Shown here: positions 18,668-27,151 of the stretch, piece by piece
Numbering within the stretch: position 1 is the stretch's first letter
Layout of the letters: every line of letters starts with the position of its first letter
Assembly: GCF_030506305.1 (NCBI RefSeq)
Contig: NZ_CP119421.1
Location: 1,837,501 to 1,901,500 of the forward strand
DNA: 64,000 bases
Source: Porifericola rhodea
Lineage (GTDB): Bacteria; Bacteroidota; Bacteroidia; Cytophagales; Cyclobacteriaceae
Direction: 5' to 3'
Notes under the pieces: model-generated
Databases searched by the model: none
Told to the model about the DNA's origin: nothing
Seen by the model: the letters and a program-made list of their open reading frames with translations, nothing else
Program-made: the position numbers and the translations under genes

Positions 18668-21600
18668 TTACGTAGGAGGCTGAAAAAGCTTCTTTAGTTT
18701 TTTCTGAGCCTCTTTTTTTATTTCTTCTTTAGTTTCGCTTACCTCTTCTTTTACTTCCTGTTTTAGTTTTTCGGCTTCCGCTTTCGCCTTGGCTTCTGCT
18801 TCTTTTTTAGCTTTTTCTGCTTCTGCACGTGCTTTGGCTTCTGCTTCTTCTTTTTGTTGCTGGAGTTGCTTCTTCAGCTCTTCTTTTTCTTTTTCTACCT
18901 TGGCAGTTACAGCAGCTTTAGCAGCTTGAGAAGTGCTTTCTCCCGTTTCTGCTCCTGCAAGGCTTACTTTAGGGTCATCATAGGTTCCTTCAATATTCAG
19001 ATTTAACAAGATATTTGAAGATACCGCTCCTTTGGCACCGGTAAGTTGTGCTATAGCACTGTTGACGGCTGAACCTACCGCACCGGCAGGAATATTCATT
19101 TTGGCTATATAATCTATACTTCCGTCTATACCATTGCTACCTGCTAAGGTGGTCTTAAAATTGCCAATATTTACATCAAAAGGTTCTACGAAAACACGGC
19201 CGCTTTCTATCTCAGCCCTTACTTTTACATCTTTAAGGTTGATAGAGCTACTGTTATCTAGTTTTGATACCTTAGTGATGGCAGAAACTAATTTGGAGTC
19301 TTTTACCGCTGCATCTGCGATAGAGATAAGGCCTTTTCCATCCAGAGAATTCATATCGGGGCTCATATCAGGAAGTAGAAGCCCGGCTATACGGAAATCA
19401 GTAGAAAATTGCCCATCCATTTTTTCGGCGATAGGAGCTAGTGCCTGTACGGTATTAAAGCTTTGATATGCTTTGCTGATAGCCAGGTTATTAATATCCA
19501 GGTCAAAATCAAAAGCAGGTTTTTGCATATCACGTGTGTCATAGGTACCGTTCATAGCAAATTGCCCTCCTAAGGTATTGAATCCAAGCTTCTCCATGCG
19601 AAGCACACCATCTTTAACAATAAGGTTGCCCTTAAAATTGTTAAGCGTAAGGTCATCATAAACCACCTCTGCAATACTGGAAGTAAATACGAAATCAATA
19701 TCTTTAGGGACTTCTATTACTTCAAGAGCAGCGTCAGCTGTATCCGCTGGTACGTCTTCAGTATCCTCAGTCATAAACTCGTTGAGGTCCATTTTACCAG
19801 ACTTCAGGGCCATTTCACCTTTAAGGGTCTGATTATCGCCGAAAATATAAGCGATGTAGTTAGCCAGATAACCGTTCATACGCAAATCGGTACGACCAGC
19901 TGCTCCATCAAAATTGCTTAATGTAATTTTCTGAGGGTCAAAGTTTCCTTTAGCATTATCTATTTTAAAGCCCTGAGGAAAATCCTCACCTACATAACTA
20001 AAGTTTTGAATAGCCATAGAGCCCGAAGTTTGTAAAGCCTGATAGTTTTCGGCTTCTACATCAGACATTTTACCTTTGGAGGAAATCTGTGCTGTAATGC
20101 GGCCAGCTAGCTCCATGCCTTCCATAGGGTAGATTTGTGTGAGCTGCTTTAGGTCAATGCCTCCGTCTACATTGAGGTCCCAGGTATAGTTGTCAAGATT
20201 GGTAAGTACCATGTCGGCAGAGAAAGGCTCTCCGGCCAGTTGCATATCAAAATCATTTAAGCGAACTACCGTTTGTGCCAGCTTACCACTTTCGTTGACT
20301 ACGGAAGAGGTGAAGTTTATTTTTTCTAGAGGAGGGTATTCTCCAGACTTTACAAAACCATTCTGCATAGCCATAGCCAGGTTGATTTTTGGAATAGTGT
20401 TTTTTACACTATCATATGTTCCTTTAGCATTCAGATCTATGTTAAATTTACCTTTCATGCTTAGGCTATCCATAGGGAATATGCGATTGAGCTCATCTAA
20501 ATCTAATTTAGCTTTAGCCATAGCTTCAATATATGGCTTGTCGAGTCCGCGCAATAAAAATTTTGCGTCAATAGGGTTGTTACCCATTTGTGCATGGAAA
20601 GTTTCCAGATTGACAACTGTATTATCCAGGTTGCCATCATCGCCGGTTTCTATTAACAGGTCCACATCGATATTGCTGACGGCGGTAGGCAGGTCGGGGT
20701 ATTGGAACATTGCATTCTGGGTGCCCAACTCCATTTTAAATGCGGGCATAGAAGTTTCATTATAAATACCCTTGATAAAGCCATTGAAGTTAACGGTGCC
20801 CTCGGCCTTTAGGCCATCAAAATCTTGTTGGTATGCCCCGGGAATAAGCGAAAATAAGCTTTTAAAGGTATTGTCCTGAGCTATATAATTAATATCCATT
20901 TCCATATCATCGCCAGGCATAGCAAAAAAACCATCAAAGCCCATCTTAAAATCATTAACAGCTACAGTATTGTCTTTAAAGGTAAATTTCATATTGGCAA
21001 GGTCCATCAGCATTGTGATGTCTGCATTTACCTCCTTGTCAGACATGTACTCTACACCATCGTAGTTTACTGTTAGGCGTTCAATTGAAGTAAACGTTTC
21101 CATGTCAAACTCATCAAGTGTAAAGTCGCCGCTACCACTATGGTCCAGGTTCTGAAGCACCATCAGCATCGGTAAACTCAGGTCTTCGTATATAATATTG
21201 CCATCAGTAATTTCCCAGTGGTCTATACCGATAGAGAAGTCAGAGGAAGTAGTATCAGCCGGAGCCTCTTCCTCCTCACTAGCCACAGCTATATCATAGT
21301 TCGCTCTTCCATCTTCCAGTACTTTGATGTGCAGATTGGGGCGATCTAGATTAACTTCACTCAGGCGAGGCTGATCTTCAAACAGCACACTTTTAAGATT
21401 AACTACGAGCTCAAAATTACCTACTGCTACCAGCGTGTCGCCTTCAAAAGGAGCGTTGTTTACTACGCCAAAGTCTTTCATAGAGACTGTAACATTAGGA
21501 AAGTTTCTGAGCACAGAAAGGTTAAAAGCGTCAATGTCGTAGTAAACCTTAGCATTAAGGTTCTCGGCCATAGCTTTATCTACCGCTTTCTGAATATCAT

Positions 21601-21682
21601 CTTTGAAGATAATAGGGAGTATAAGTGCTGCCAGAAGTATTAAAACCAGCAAACTACCCAGTACAATCAGTAATTTCTTCAT
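18668..21682 (-). CDS. AsmA-family envelope protein
   Basis: A 1004-residue protein with an N-terminal membrane helix (residues 3-27) and a long periplasmic portion, matching AsmA-like proteins (lipid-transport or outer-membrane-assembly related in Gram-negatives). The N-terminal AsmA module is followed by an AsmA_2-like C-terminal domain near residues 780-900 with motifs such as MDGQFSTDFRIAGLLLP and GSIDYIAKMNIPAG. The last 95 residues are a Lys/Glu/Ala-rich coiled coil (KEEAEAKARAEAEKAKKEA). The coiled-coil tail and length exceed E. coli AsmA (about 617 aa). No other member of a lipid-trafficking system is near. Confidence 0.85.
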   Translation of the reverse strand: MKKLLIVLGSLLVLILLAALILPIIFKDDIQKAVDKAMAENLNAKVYYDIDAFNLSVLRNFPNVTVSMKDFGVVNNAPFEGDTLVAVGNFELVVNLKSVLFEDQPRLSEVNLDRPNLHIKVLEDGRANYDIAVASEEEEAPADTTSSDFSIGIDHWEITDGNIIYEDLSLPMLMVLQNLDHSGSGDFTLDEFDMETFTSIERLTVNYDGVEYMSDKEVNADITMLMDLANMKFTFKDNTVAVNDFKMGFDGFFAMPGDDMEMDINYIAQDNTFKSLFSLIPGAYQQDFDGLKAEGTVNFNGFIKGIYNETSMPAFKMELGTQNAMFQYPDLPTAVSNIDVDLLIETGDDGNLDNTVVNLETFHAQMGNNPIDAKFLLRGLDKPYIEAMAKAKLDLDELNRIFPMDSLSMKGKFNIDLNAKGTYDSVKNTIPKINLAMAMQNGFVKSGEYPPLEKINFTSSVVNESGKLAQTVVRLNDFDMQLAGEPFSADMVLTNLDNYTWDLNVDGGIDLKQLTQIYPMEGMELAGRITAQISSKGKMSDVEAENYQALQTSGSMAIQNFSYVGEDFPQGFKIDNAKGNFDPQKITLSNFDGAAGRTDLRMNGYLANYIAYIFGDNQTLKGEMALKSGKMDLNEFMTEDTEDVPADTADAALEVIEVPKDIDFVFTSSIAEVVYDDLTLNNFKGNLIVKDGVLRMEKLGFNTLGGQFAMNGTYDTRDMQKPAFDFDLDINNLAISKAYQSFNTVQALAPIAEKMDGQFSTDFRIAGLLLPDMSPDMNSLDGKGLISIADAAVKDSKLVSAITKVSKLDNSSSINLKDVKVRAEIESGRVFVEPFDVNIGNFKTTLAGSNGIDGSIDYIAKMNIPAGAVGSAVNSAIAQLTGAKGAVSSNILLNLNIEGTYDDPKVSLAGAETGESTSQAAKAAVTAKVEKEKEELKKQLQQQKEEAEAKARAEAEKAKKEAEAKAKAEAEKLKQEVKEEVSETKEEIKKEAQKKLKKLFQPPT

Positions 21683-21909
21683 CTTTATTAACTATTAAAA
21701 ATCTTGTTTGAATATAAAAAAGCAGGGTCCTATGCCTGAATTATAACATTCGTATTCGTCACCATGTAAGAATCTCAGGCAATTCACTTAGATAAGGATA
21801 TTGCCTTAACAGTTTAAAAAACATATCAAAAAATATGCTGCCTTATACTACTGTAACGACTAAGTATGGCAAGTGTTGAAGGGTAAAACGAGAGGAGGGC
21901 TATAAGAAG

Positions 21910-21937
21910 GTATGCCAGATACAATGATCTGGCATAC
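21910..21937 (-). terminator. Strong hairpin downstream of the S46 peptidase
   Basis: GTATGCCAGAT (21910-21920) and ATCTGGCATAC (21927-21937) form an 11-bp perfect stem with a six-base loop, just after the S46 peptidase stop at 21946. In the minus direction the following bases are CTTCTTATA, a weak T-tract, so terminator use is likely but not certain. Confidence 0.6.
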
Positions 21938-21945
21938 AAAGATAC

Positions 21946-24168
21946 TTATTCGTTCATCTGACTATCTTCTACAGGGGCTTCAACTTCCTGTTCAGCTTTT
22001 GTATTTTGCACAATTGTCATTTCATCAATCAGGTGACTGGCACCAGCAAATTTATCTATAATAAAGAGTGTGTAGCGAATATCTACACTAATGCAGCGCT
22101 GAAGTTCATCTTCAAAAGCAATATCGCCACTCATGGCCTCCCAATTACCATCAAAGGCAGTACCAATTAGCTGACCCTTACCATTGATTACCGGGCTTCC
22201 GGAGTTGCCACCGGTGATATCGTTATTTGAAATGAAGCAAAGTGGAAGTGTATTGTCGCTTATGGCATAGGGGCCATAATCTTTGCTTTCGTACAGTGAT
22301 ACAAGTTTTTCTGGCACCTGAAATTCAGGATCATCAGGGTTTTTCTTTTCCATTACACCTTCTAAAGTGGTGTAGTACTGATAAAGTACTCCATCTTTAG
22401 GTTCGTAAGGAAGTACAGAACCATAAGTTAGGCGTAGTGTAGAGTTGGCATCCGGGTAATATTCTTTGTCGGGGTTCATCTGGCGCAGACCATGTACAAA
22501 GAGGCGGTTGTTATTTTCTAGTTTTCCGTAAGCAGAGCGCAAGTGAAGAGCTATTTTTTCGTAGTAGTTGCTCATAAAAGACTGCACAGCGGCGTATGCC
22601 GGGTCATTGCTAAGAGTTTTAAGCTTAGGTTCTTCCAGAAAAGCCATTAGCTTTTGCTGGTCGGTAAAGATAGATTTTTGAAAAACATCTGCCGCCCAAC
22701 GATTAAAGTCACCTTTATATTTGCGTTCCACTTTATTCAATACTTCCGGTAGCTGGTCTGCGGGAGCATTGCTGGCGTACATGCTTAGCAAGGCGGCAAA
22801 TACTTTCTGATCTGTAGGCGCATTATAATCCTTATAAAACTCTTCTGCGCTGCTTTTCATAGAACTAACTACCTGCTCAAGCTTTTGCTGGCTTTGTTCA
22901 TCTTTCGCATCCTGCTGAAGCACCTTCTCCAGTGCAGAAAAACGGTAGGCAAAGGGAAGTATCTCTGTGCCGTATACCCCTTCGGCCAGATATAGATAAG
23001 AGGTCTGGTAATTACGTATTTGCTGATAGGCTTCGTCCATATTTTGCAATACAGTATCATATATAGCTCTTTCTTCGGGTTTTTGGGCTACCCAGTCTTT
23101 GAACTGCTGCTCCAGTTCCTGTTTCTTTTCTATTACTTTAAGGTTTTTAAGACCCTGGCTCTGTCCAATAAAATACTTCCAGTAATTGCTTACCTGAGCA
23201 TATTTAGAAGCATAGCTGATTCTTATTTGAGGGTCGCTGTCCATATCAGCCTTCAGTATCTTAAGGCGACGGTCACGAATATCTACCCGTGTGGGGTTGT
23301 TTACATCCAGCTGCATCTGAATGCCATAAGAAGTAAGAAAGCGATCTGTGCTCCCTGGAAAACCAAATACCATGGAAAAGTCTCCTTTTTTAACACCGTC
23401 TAAGGAAATCGGTAGGTGATGGCGAGGCTCCAAAGGCACATTATCTTCAGCGTATTCGGCTGGAGAGCCATCAGGAGCGGCATAGACTCTAAACAGGGAG
23501 AAGTCTCCGGTATGCCGGGGCCACATCCAGTTGTCAGTATCGCCACCAAATTTACCAATAGACTCAGGAGGTATGCCTACCAGACGCACATCGTTATAAG
23601 TTTCATAAAGAAATAGGTAAAACTCATTGCCTGCGAAAAAGGTCTTAACAGAAGCATCGTAGCCTGTCTCTTCTTCAGCTTCTTTTTGTATCTGGTTACT
23701 AAGCTCAGCTATAATTGCCTGACGTTGCTCAGCACTCATATCATTACTCAGTACTTCCTGAAAGCGACTGCTTACGTCTTCCATGCGTACCAGAAAGCGT
23801 ACATATAAATCTTCTGCAGGAAGCTCTTCATCCATAGACCGGGCCCAGAAGCCATCAGTGAGGTAGTCGTTTTCCAGCGTGCTTAAGTTTTGTGCTGCAT
23901 CATATGCACAATGGTGGTTGGTGAGCAGTAATCCCTGATTAGAGATAATCTCTCCAGTACAAAAACCCCCGAAAGAAACTATGGCATCTTTGAGGCTGGA
24001 CTTATTTACACTATAAATATCTTCAGGGCTTAGCTCCAGCCCCATTTCCTTCATTTGCTCGTAGAGCATCAGGTTTTTAATTTGAGAAGGTAGCCACATG
24101 CCCTCATTGGCTATGCTACCTAAGGGAAGACAAAAAAAGAGACTTAGGATATAAATAATTTTTCGCAT
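21946..24168 (-). CDS. S46-family dipeptidyl-peptidase, DPP7-like
   Basis: A 740-residue exported serine peptidase (signal peptide residues 1-20) of family S46, which removes dipeptides from the N terminus of peptides, mainly in periplasm. The chymotrypsin-like core shows the His region LLTNHHCAYDAAQN and the Ser loop TGGNSGSPVINGKGQLIG. The S1 pocket segment GTAFDGNWEAMSGD carries Gly at about residue 674, the equivalent of Gly673 in Porphyromonas DPP7, rather than the Arg of DPP11, so hydrophobic P1 residues are expected. The gene is alone and ends at a hairpin. Confidence 0.93.
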   Translation of the reverse strand: MRKIIYILSLFFCLPLGSIANEGMWLPSQIKNLMLYEQMKEMGLELSPEDIYSVNKSSLKDAIVSFGGFCTGEIISNQGLLLTNHHCAYDAAQNLSTLENDYLTDGFWARSMDEELPAEDLYVRFLVRMEDVSSRFQEVLSNDMSAEQRQAIIAELSNQIQKEAEEETGYDASVKTFFAGNEFYLFLYETYNDVRLVGIPPESIGKFGGDTDNWMWPRHTGDFSLFRVYAAPDGSPAEYAEDNVPLEPRHHLPISLDGVKKGDFSMVFGFPGSTDRFLTSYGIQMQLDVNNPTRVDIRDRRLKILKADMDSDPQIRISYASKYAQVSNYWKYFIGQSQGLKNLKVIEKKQELEQQFKDWVAQKPEERAIYDTVLQNMDEAYQQIRNYQTSYLYLAEGVYGTEILPFAYRFSALEKVLQQDAKDEQSQQKLEQVVSSMKSSAEEFYKDYNAPTDQKVFAALLSMYASNAPADQLPEVLNKVERKYKGDFNRWAADVFQKSIFTDQQKLMAFLEEPKLKTLSNDPAYAAVQSFMSNYYEKIALHLRSAYGKLENNNRLFVHGLRQMNPDKEYYPDANSTLRLTYGSVLPYEPKDGVLYQYYTTLEGVMEKKNPDDPEFQVPEKLVSLYESKDYGPYAISDNTLPLCFISNNDITGGNSGSPVINGKGQLIGTAFDGNWEAMSGDIAFEDELQRCISVDIRYTLFIIDKFAGASHLIDEMTIVQNTKAEQEVEAPVEDSQMNE

Positions 24169-24299
24169 AGATATAAGATGTTTAGAAGATACGCTCTAAA
24201 AAAACAATTGTACAACTAGCTTAAGATAAGCAGAAAGCGACTGCCGTCAAGCAGAAAATACGAAAGATAGGGCAAATGTTTGCGAGGGAGGAGCTTCTG

Positions 24300-24336
24300 A
24301 AAAAAGAAGGGCTTTCAAATAAGTTTGAAAGCCCTA
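24300..24336 (-). terminator. Intrinsic terminator for the GH20 gene
   Basis: AGGGCTTTCAAA (24309-24320) and TTTGAAAGCCCT (24325-24336) form a 12-bp perfect stem. The A-rich stretch at 24300-24306 becomes a T-run in the minus direction, so transcription from the hexosaminidase gene (stop at 24362) should end here. Confidence 0.9.
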
Positions 24337-24361
24337 AGTAATGAGTTAAGCTAATAAGCGT

Positions 24362-25933
24362 TTATGGCTGTGTTTCAGCCCAGGGGACGAGAGCTGAAGG
24401 GTAGAAATTGATGTCCATAGCTTCAAATCGTGCCTTTTGGGCCGCCAGCCTATACTTGTATTCTTCCCAGTCTCTGGCCTCTTTCGCTGTCCATGCAATT
24501 TCTGAATAACCCAGCAAGCGAGGGAAGACCATGTATTCCAGCTCATCCAGATTGGTAACAGTCTCTGTCCAGAGAGGGGCTTCTATACCAATAATGTTTT
24601 CTCTTTCTACCCCTTCGGTAAAAGTAGTAGGGTCCCAAATATAGGCGCTGTCTACTTCTATATAGGCTGCCCAGTGCAGACCGTACTGTGTGGTAGAGTC
24701 GTACTGCATATCCATATAGGCTTTGGTAGCAGGTGACATTAACACTTTGGCTCCCTGCTCAAGTGCTTTATGTACATTTTCTACGTCTGACCAGTGTTGT
24801 ACCACTACATTATCCAGCAGTTCGGCATTAGCAATTTCGTCCCAGCCCATAACCTGCTTACCATGCGACTGTACAATCTCCTGCGCACGATTTACAAAAG
24901 GAATATAATCTTCCATGGGTGTAACGTGCGACTCATCGCCTCCTATATGAATGTAGGGGCCGGGAGTAAGAGCTGCCAGCTCTTCTACAACATCATCTAC
25001 AAACTCATATACCACTTCTTTGTCGGTACATAGTGTACTAAAGCCTACTTCTATTCCGGTATAAAGGTCAGTAGCTTTACCATCGCAATTAAGCTCAGGG
25101 TAAGAAGCCAAAGCAGCATTTGTATGTCCGGGCATATCTATTTCCGGCACAATAGTAATGTAGCGCTCTGCAGCATATGCAACCAGCTCCGCATATTCTT
25201 CCTGAGTATAAAAACCACCTTCGCCCCCTCCTACTTCTGTACTTCCACCCACCTCAGTAAGCTTAGGCCAGGATTTTATTTCTATTCTCCAGCCCTGGTC
25301 ATCAGACAAGTGCAGGTGCATAGCGTTCATCTTGTAATGAGAGATGTAGTCCAGGTATTGCTTTACATCTTCTAGCGGGAAAAAATGACGTGCTACATCC
25401 AGCATTACACCGCGGTAGCCATATTCAGGATAATCGCGTATGGTGCCACTCGCTATATACCAGGGGCCTTCTTCCTGTAAGGGTAATAGCTGACGTAGCG
25501 TCTGTATGCCCAAAAATATTCCGACCGCCTGTTTGGCTTTCAGGCTTATAGCCTCTTCAGTAATTTCCAGTTCATAGCCTTCTTCGCCTAACTCTTCATC
25601 TTGCGCATCGGTAGAGAGGTAGATATGTCCACCACCTTTATTAGCACCCGCAGCCTCTATAGAGGGAGCAAAGTTAGTAGCCGCCTGAATGGCTTCAGCC
25701 AGAAACTGAGCGTTCTTTTGTAGCTCATCTCCTTCTCCAATGTAAATGATAGTTTCTTCATTTATTTCAAAGGCAGAATTAGTAGCAGTAACAGATACAG
25801 GCTTGGGAATCAGGCTCTCCTGCGTTAAGTCTGTAGTAGGCATGGGTTTATCGGGAGTGCAGGCCCATTGCAGGCATACAGCAACCAGCACCAGTAAAGC
25901 TGAACGGAACATGTTAAGTCTTTTTGTAGTCAT
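24362..25933 (-). CDS. GH20 beta-N-acetylhexosaminidase, lipoprotein
   Basis: A 523-residue glycoside hydrolase of family 20 that would release terminal GlcNAc or GalNAc from glycans, such as chitin fragments or glycoconjugates. It has a lipobox (LVAVCLQWAC) near residue 26, so it is likely lipid-anchored. The GH20 catalytic motif HIGGDESH (Asp-Glu pair acting in substrate-assisted hydrolysis) follows YITIVPEIDMPGHTNAAL; HLHLSDDQGWRIEIK is the usual substrate-binding block. The ATG at 25933 is used because a TAnnTTTG element (25953-25960) puts the transcript start after the upstream GTG at 25951. A second ATG at 25912 is possible. Confidence 0.93.
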   Translation of the reverse strand: MTTKRLNMFRSALLVLVAVCLQWACTPDKPMPTTDLTQESLIPKPVSVTATNSAFEINEETIIYIGEGDELQKNAQFLAEAIQAATNFAPSIEAAGANKGGGHIYLSTDAQDEELGEEGYELEITEEAISLKAKQAVGIFLGIQTLRQLLPLQEEGPWYIASGTIRDYPEYGYRGVMLDVARHFFPLEDVKQYLDYISHYKMNAMHLHLSDDQGWRIEIKSWPKLTEVGGSTEVGGGEGGFYTQEEYAELVAYAAERYITIVPEIDMPGHTNAALASYPELNCDGKATDLYTGIEVGFSTLCTDKEVVYEFVDDVVEELAALTPGPYIHIGGDESHVTPMEDYIPFVNRAQEIVQSHGKQVMGWDEIANAELLDNVVVQHWSDVENVHKALEQGAKVLMSPATKAYMDMQYDSTTQYGLHWAAYIEVDSAYIWDPTTFTEGVERENIIGIEAPLWTETVTNLDELEYMVFPRLLGYSEIAWTAKEARDWEEYKYRLAAQKARFEAMDINFYPSALVPWAETQP

Positions 25934-25952
25934 GTAAATAGTATTAATCACC

Positions 25953-25960
25953 CAAAAATA
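25953..25960 (-). promoter_or_regulatory. Bacteroidota -7 element (TATTTTTG) for the GH20 gene
   Basis: On the minus strand TATTTTTG matches TAnnTTTG; transcription would start near 25947, giving a leader of about 14 bases to the ATG at 25933. Confidence 0.5.
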
Positions 25961-26049
25961 TAAACTTATTTTAATTCTCAGGGCTAATACTTGTAGAGTA
26001 GAGCCTAAGCATAGTAGCAGAATATCAGATTTAGCTATAATTTTACAGT

Positions 26050-26982
26050 ATGAGTAAACAGACAGCTACAGTAGAATCTTCGGAGGCAGAGCATAAAAAT
26101 ATAGTGCGGCAAGAAAGCAGAAAAAGGCTTTATTTTTTTCTGAAATTGTTATTTCTGCTGGGCATACTGTACATAAACTACGAGTTTCAGGGTTGGTTTG
26201 AGGCACAGGAGGCAGCAGAAGAGAAAAATACATTTCTTGAGCGCATCATCAGGGCAGCTTTATTTTACCTGACGGCCCACTTACTGGTCTCTTTAGCCAG
26301 AATTATCTCCGTGTATTTTTACATTCGTCGTAAAAAAATTAAAGAAGAACAGGAAGATAATATCGTACTGGCAATTAATCGTATTGCCACCCTCATTTCT
26401 ATTGCAGCTTTTATTGCAGCAGTTTTTCTTCTCTTTGAAATTACCTGGCAGACTTTCTTCACTTCTTTTTCATTGGTAGCAGTAGCATCAGTAATCCTTA
26501 CTAAAGACTACATATCTAATACAGTAAACGGGATGATTTTTATGGTGAGCGACCGCTTTGTATTAGGAGATACCATTAAAGTAGGTAACCATGAGGGTAA
26601 GGTTGTTAATATTACTTTGAGCAGTGTGCATTTGCGTAGCGAGGAGGGAGATTTGGTAGCTATACCCAATACAACAGTATACAGCTCAGATATTACCAAT
26701 TTGAGCAGACGAGAAAGTGCTATGGTCAATGTGCCTTTTGAGCTTAAGCCTGAACTGCTAAAAGACACCCCTGCTCTTATAGATAGTCTGGTTGGGGCTA
26801 CTGCTGAGTATGAAAAATACATTAAAAAAAATAGCTATGAGCTTTTGGTGCGAAACATAGCTTCTGATAAAGTACAGATGAGCTTTCGTTTTAAAATGAA
26901 CCGCCCCAGCTTATCTAAAGAACAGGAAATCAGGCAGTATACTTTGAGAAAAGCTACCCAGATCATCGCTCAATTGAGCTGA
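26050..26982 (+). CDS. MscS-family mechanosensitive channel
   Basis: A 310-residue inner-membrane channel. Three transmembrane segments precede the conserved MscS core: SLVAVASVILTKDYISNTVNG (pore-lining helix), FMVSDRFVLGDTIKVG and a beta domain with NHEGKVVNITLSSVHLRSEEGD then IPNTTVYSSDITNLSRR. Its role would be release of solutes on hypo-osmotic shock. The charged first 25 residues are cytoplasmic. It is not in an operon with typA; the spacer contains that gene's promoter. A second MscS-like gene lies at 38644. Confidence 0.87.
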   Translation: MSKQTATVESSEAEHKNIVRQESRKRLYFFLKLLFLLGILYINYEFQGWFEAQEAAEEKNTFLERIIRAALFYLTAHLLVSLARIISVYFYIRRKKIKEEQEDNIVLAINRIATLISIAAFIAAVFLLFEITWQTFFTSFSLVAVASVILTKDYISNTVNGMIFMVSDRFVLGDTIKVGNHEGKVVNITLSSVHLRSEEGDLVAIPNTTVYSSDITNLSRRESAMVNVPFELKPELLKDTPALIDSLVGATAEYEKYIKKNSYELLVRNIASDKVQMSFRFKMNRPSLSKEQEIRQYTLRKATQIIAQLS

Positions 26983-27113
26983 AAGAAGTTTTGAGCTCAA
27001 AAAATAGTTTTGCAAAACGTACTTTTAACGCCTGATACCGCCTCTTATACGGTAGATTGAAGAGTTAACAAAAGTTTCTTCAATAATTATCATCTAAATC
27101 GAACCTATTACGC

Positions 27114-27121
27114 TATTTTTG
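27114..27121 (+). promoter_or_regulatory. Bacteroidota -7 element (TATTTTTG) for typA
   Basis: TATTTTTG matches TAnnTTTG at 27114-27121; the start of transcription would be near 27127. This rules out a start at 27119 and supports the ATG at 27152 for typA. Confidence 0.55.
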
Positions 27122-27151
27122 CGCTTTCATAGCATAAATAAAAATAATTTC

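Noticed and set aside
18668-18960. Repetitive Lys/Glu/Ala coding sequence, possible DNA repeat
   Set aside because: It is an ordinary coiled-coil tail of the AsmA protein, with no exact tandem DNA unit.
19134-20765. Frames of 110 and 191 residues on the plus strand
   Set aside because: Antisense to the AsmA gene, with Ser/Leu-rich composition typical of reverse-complement shadows.
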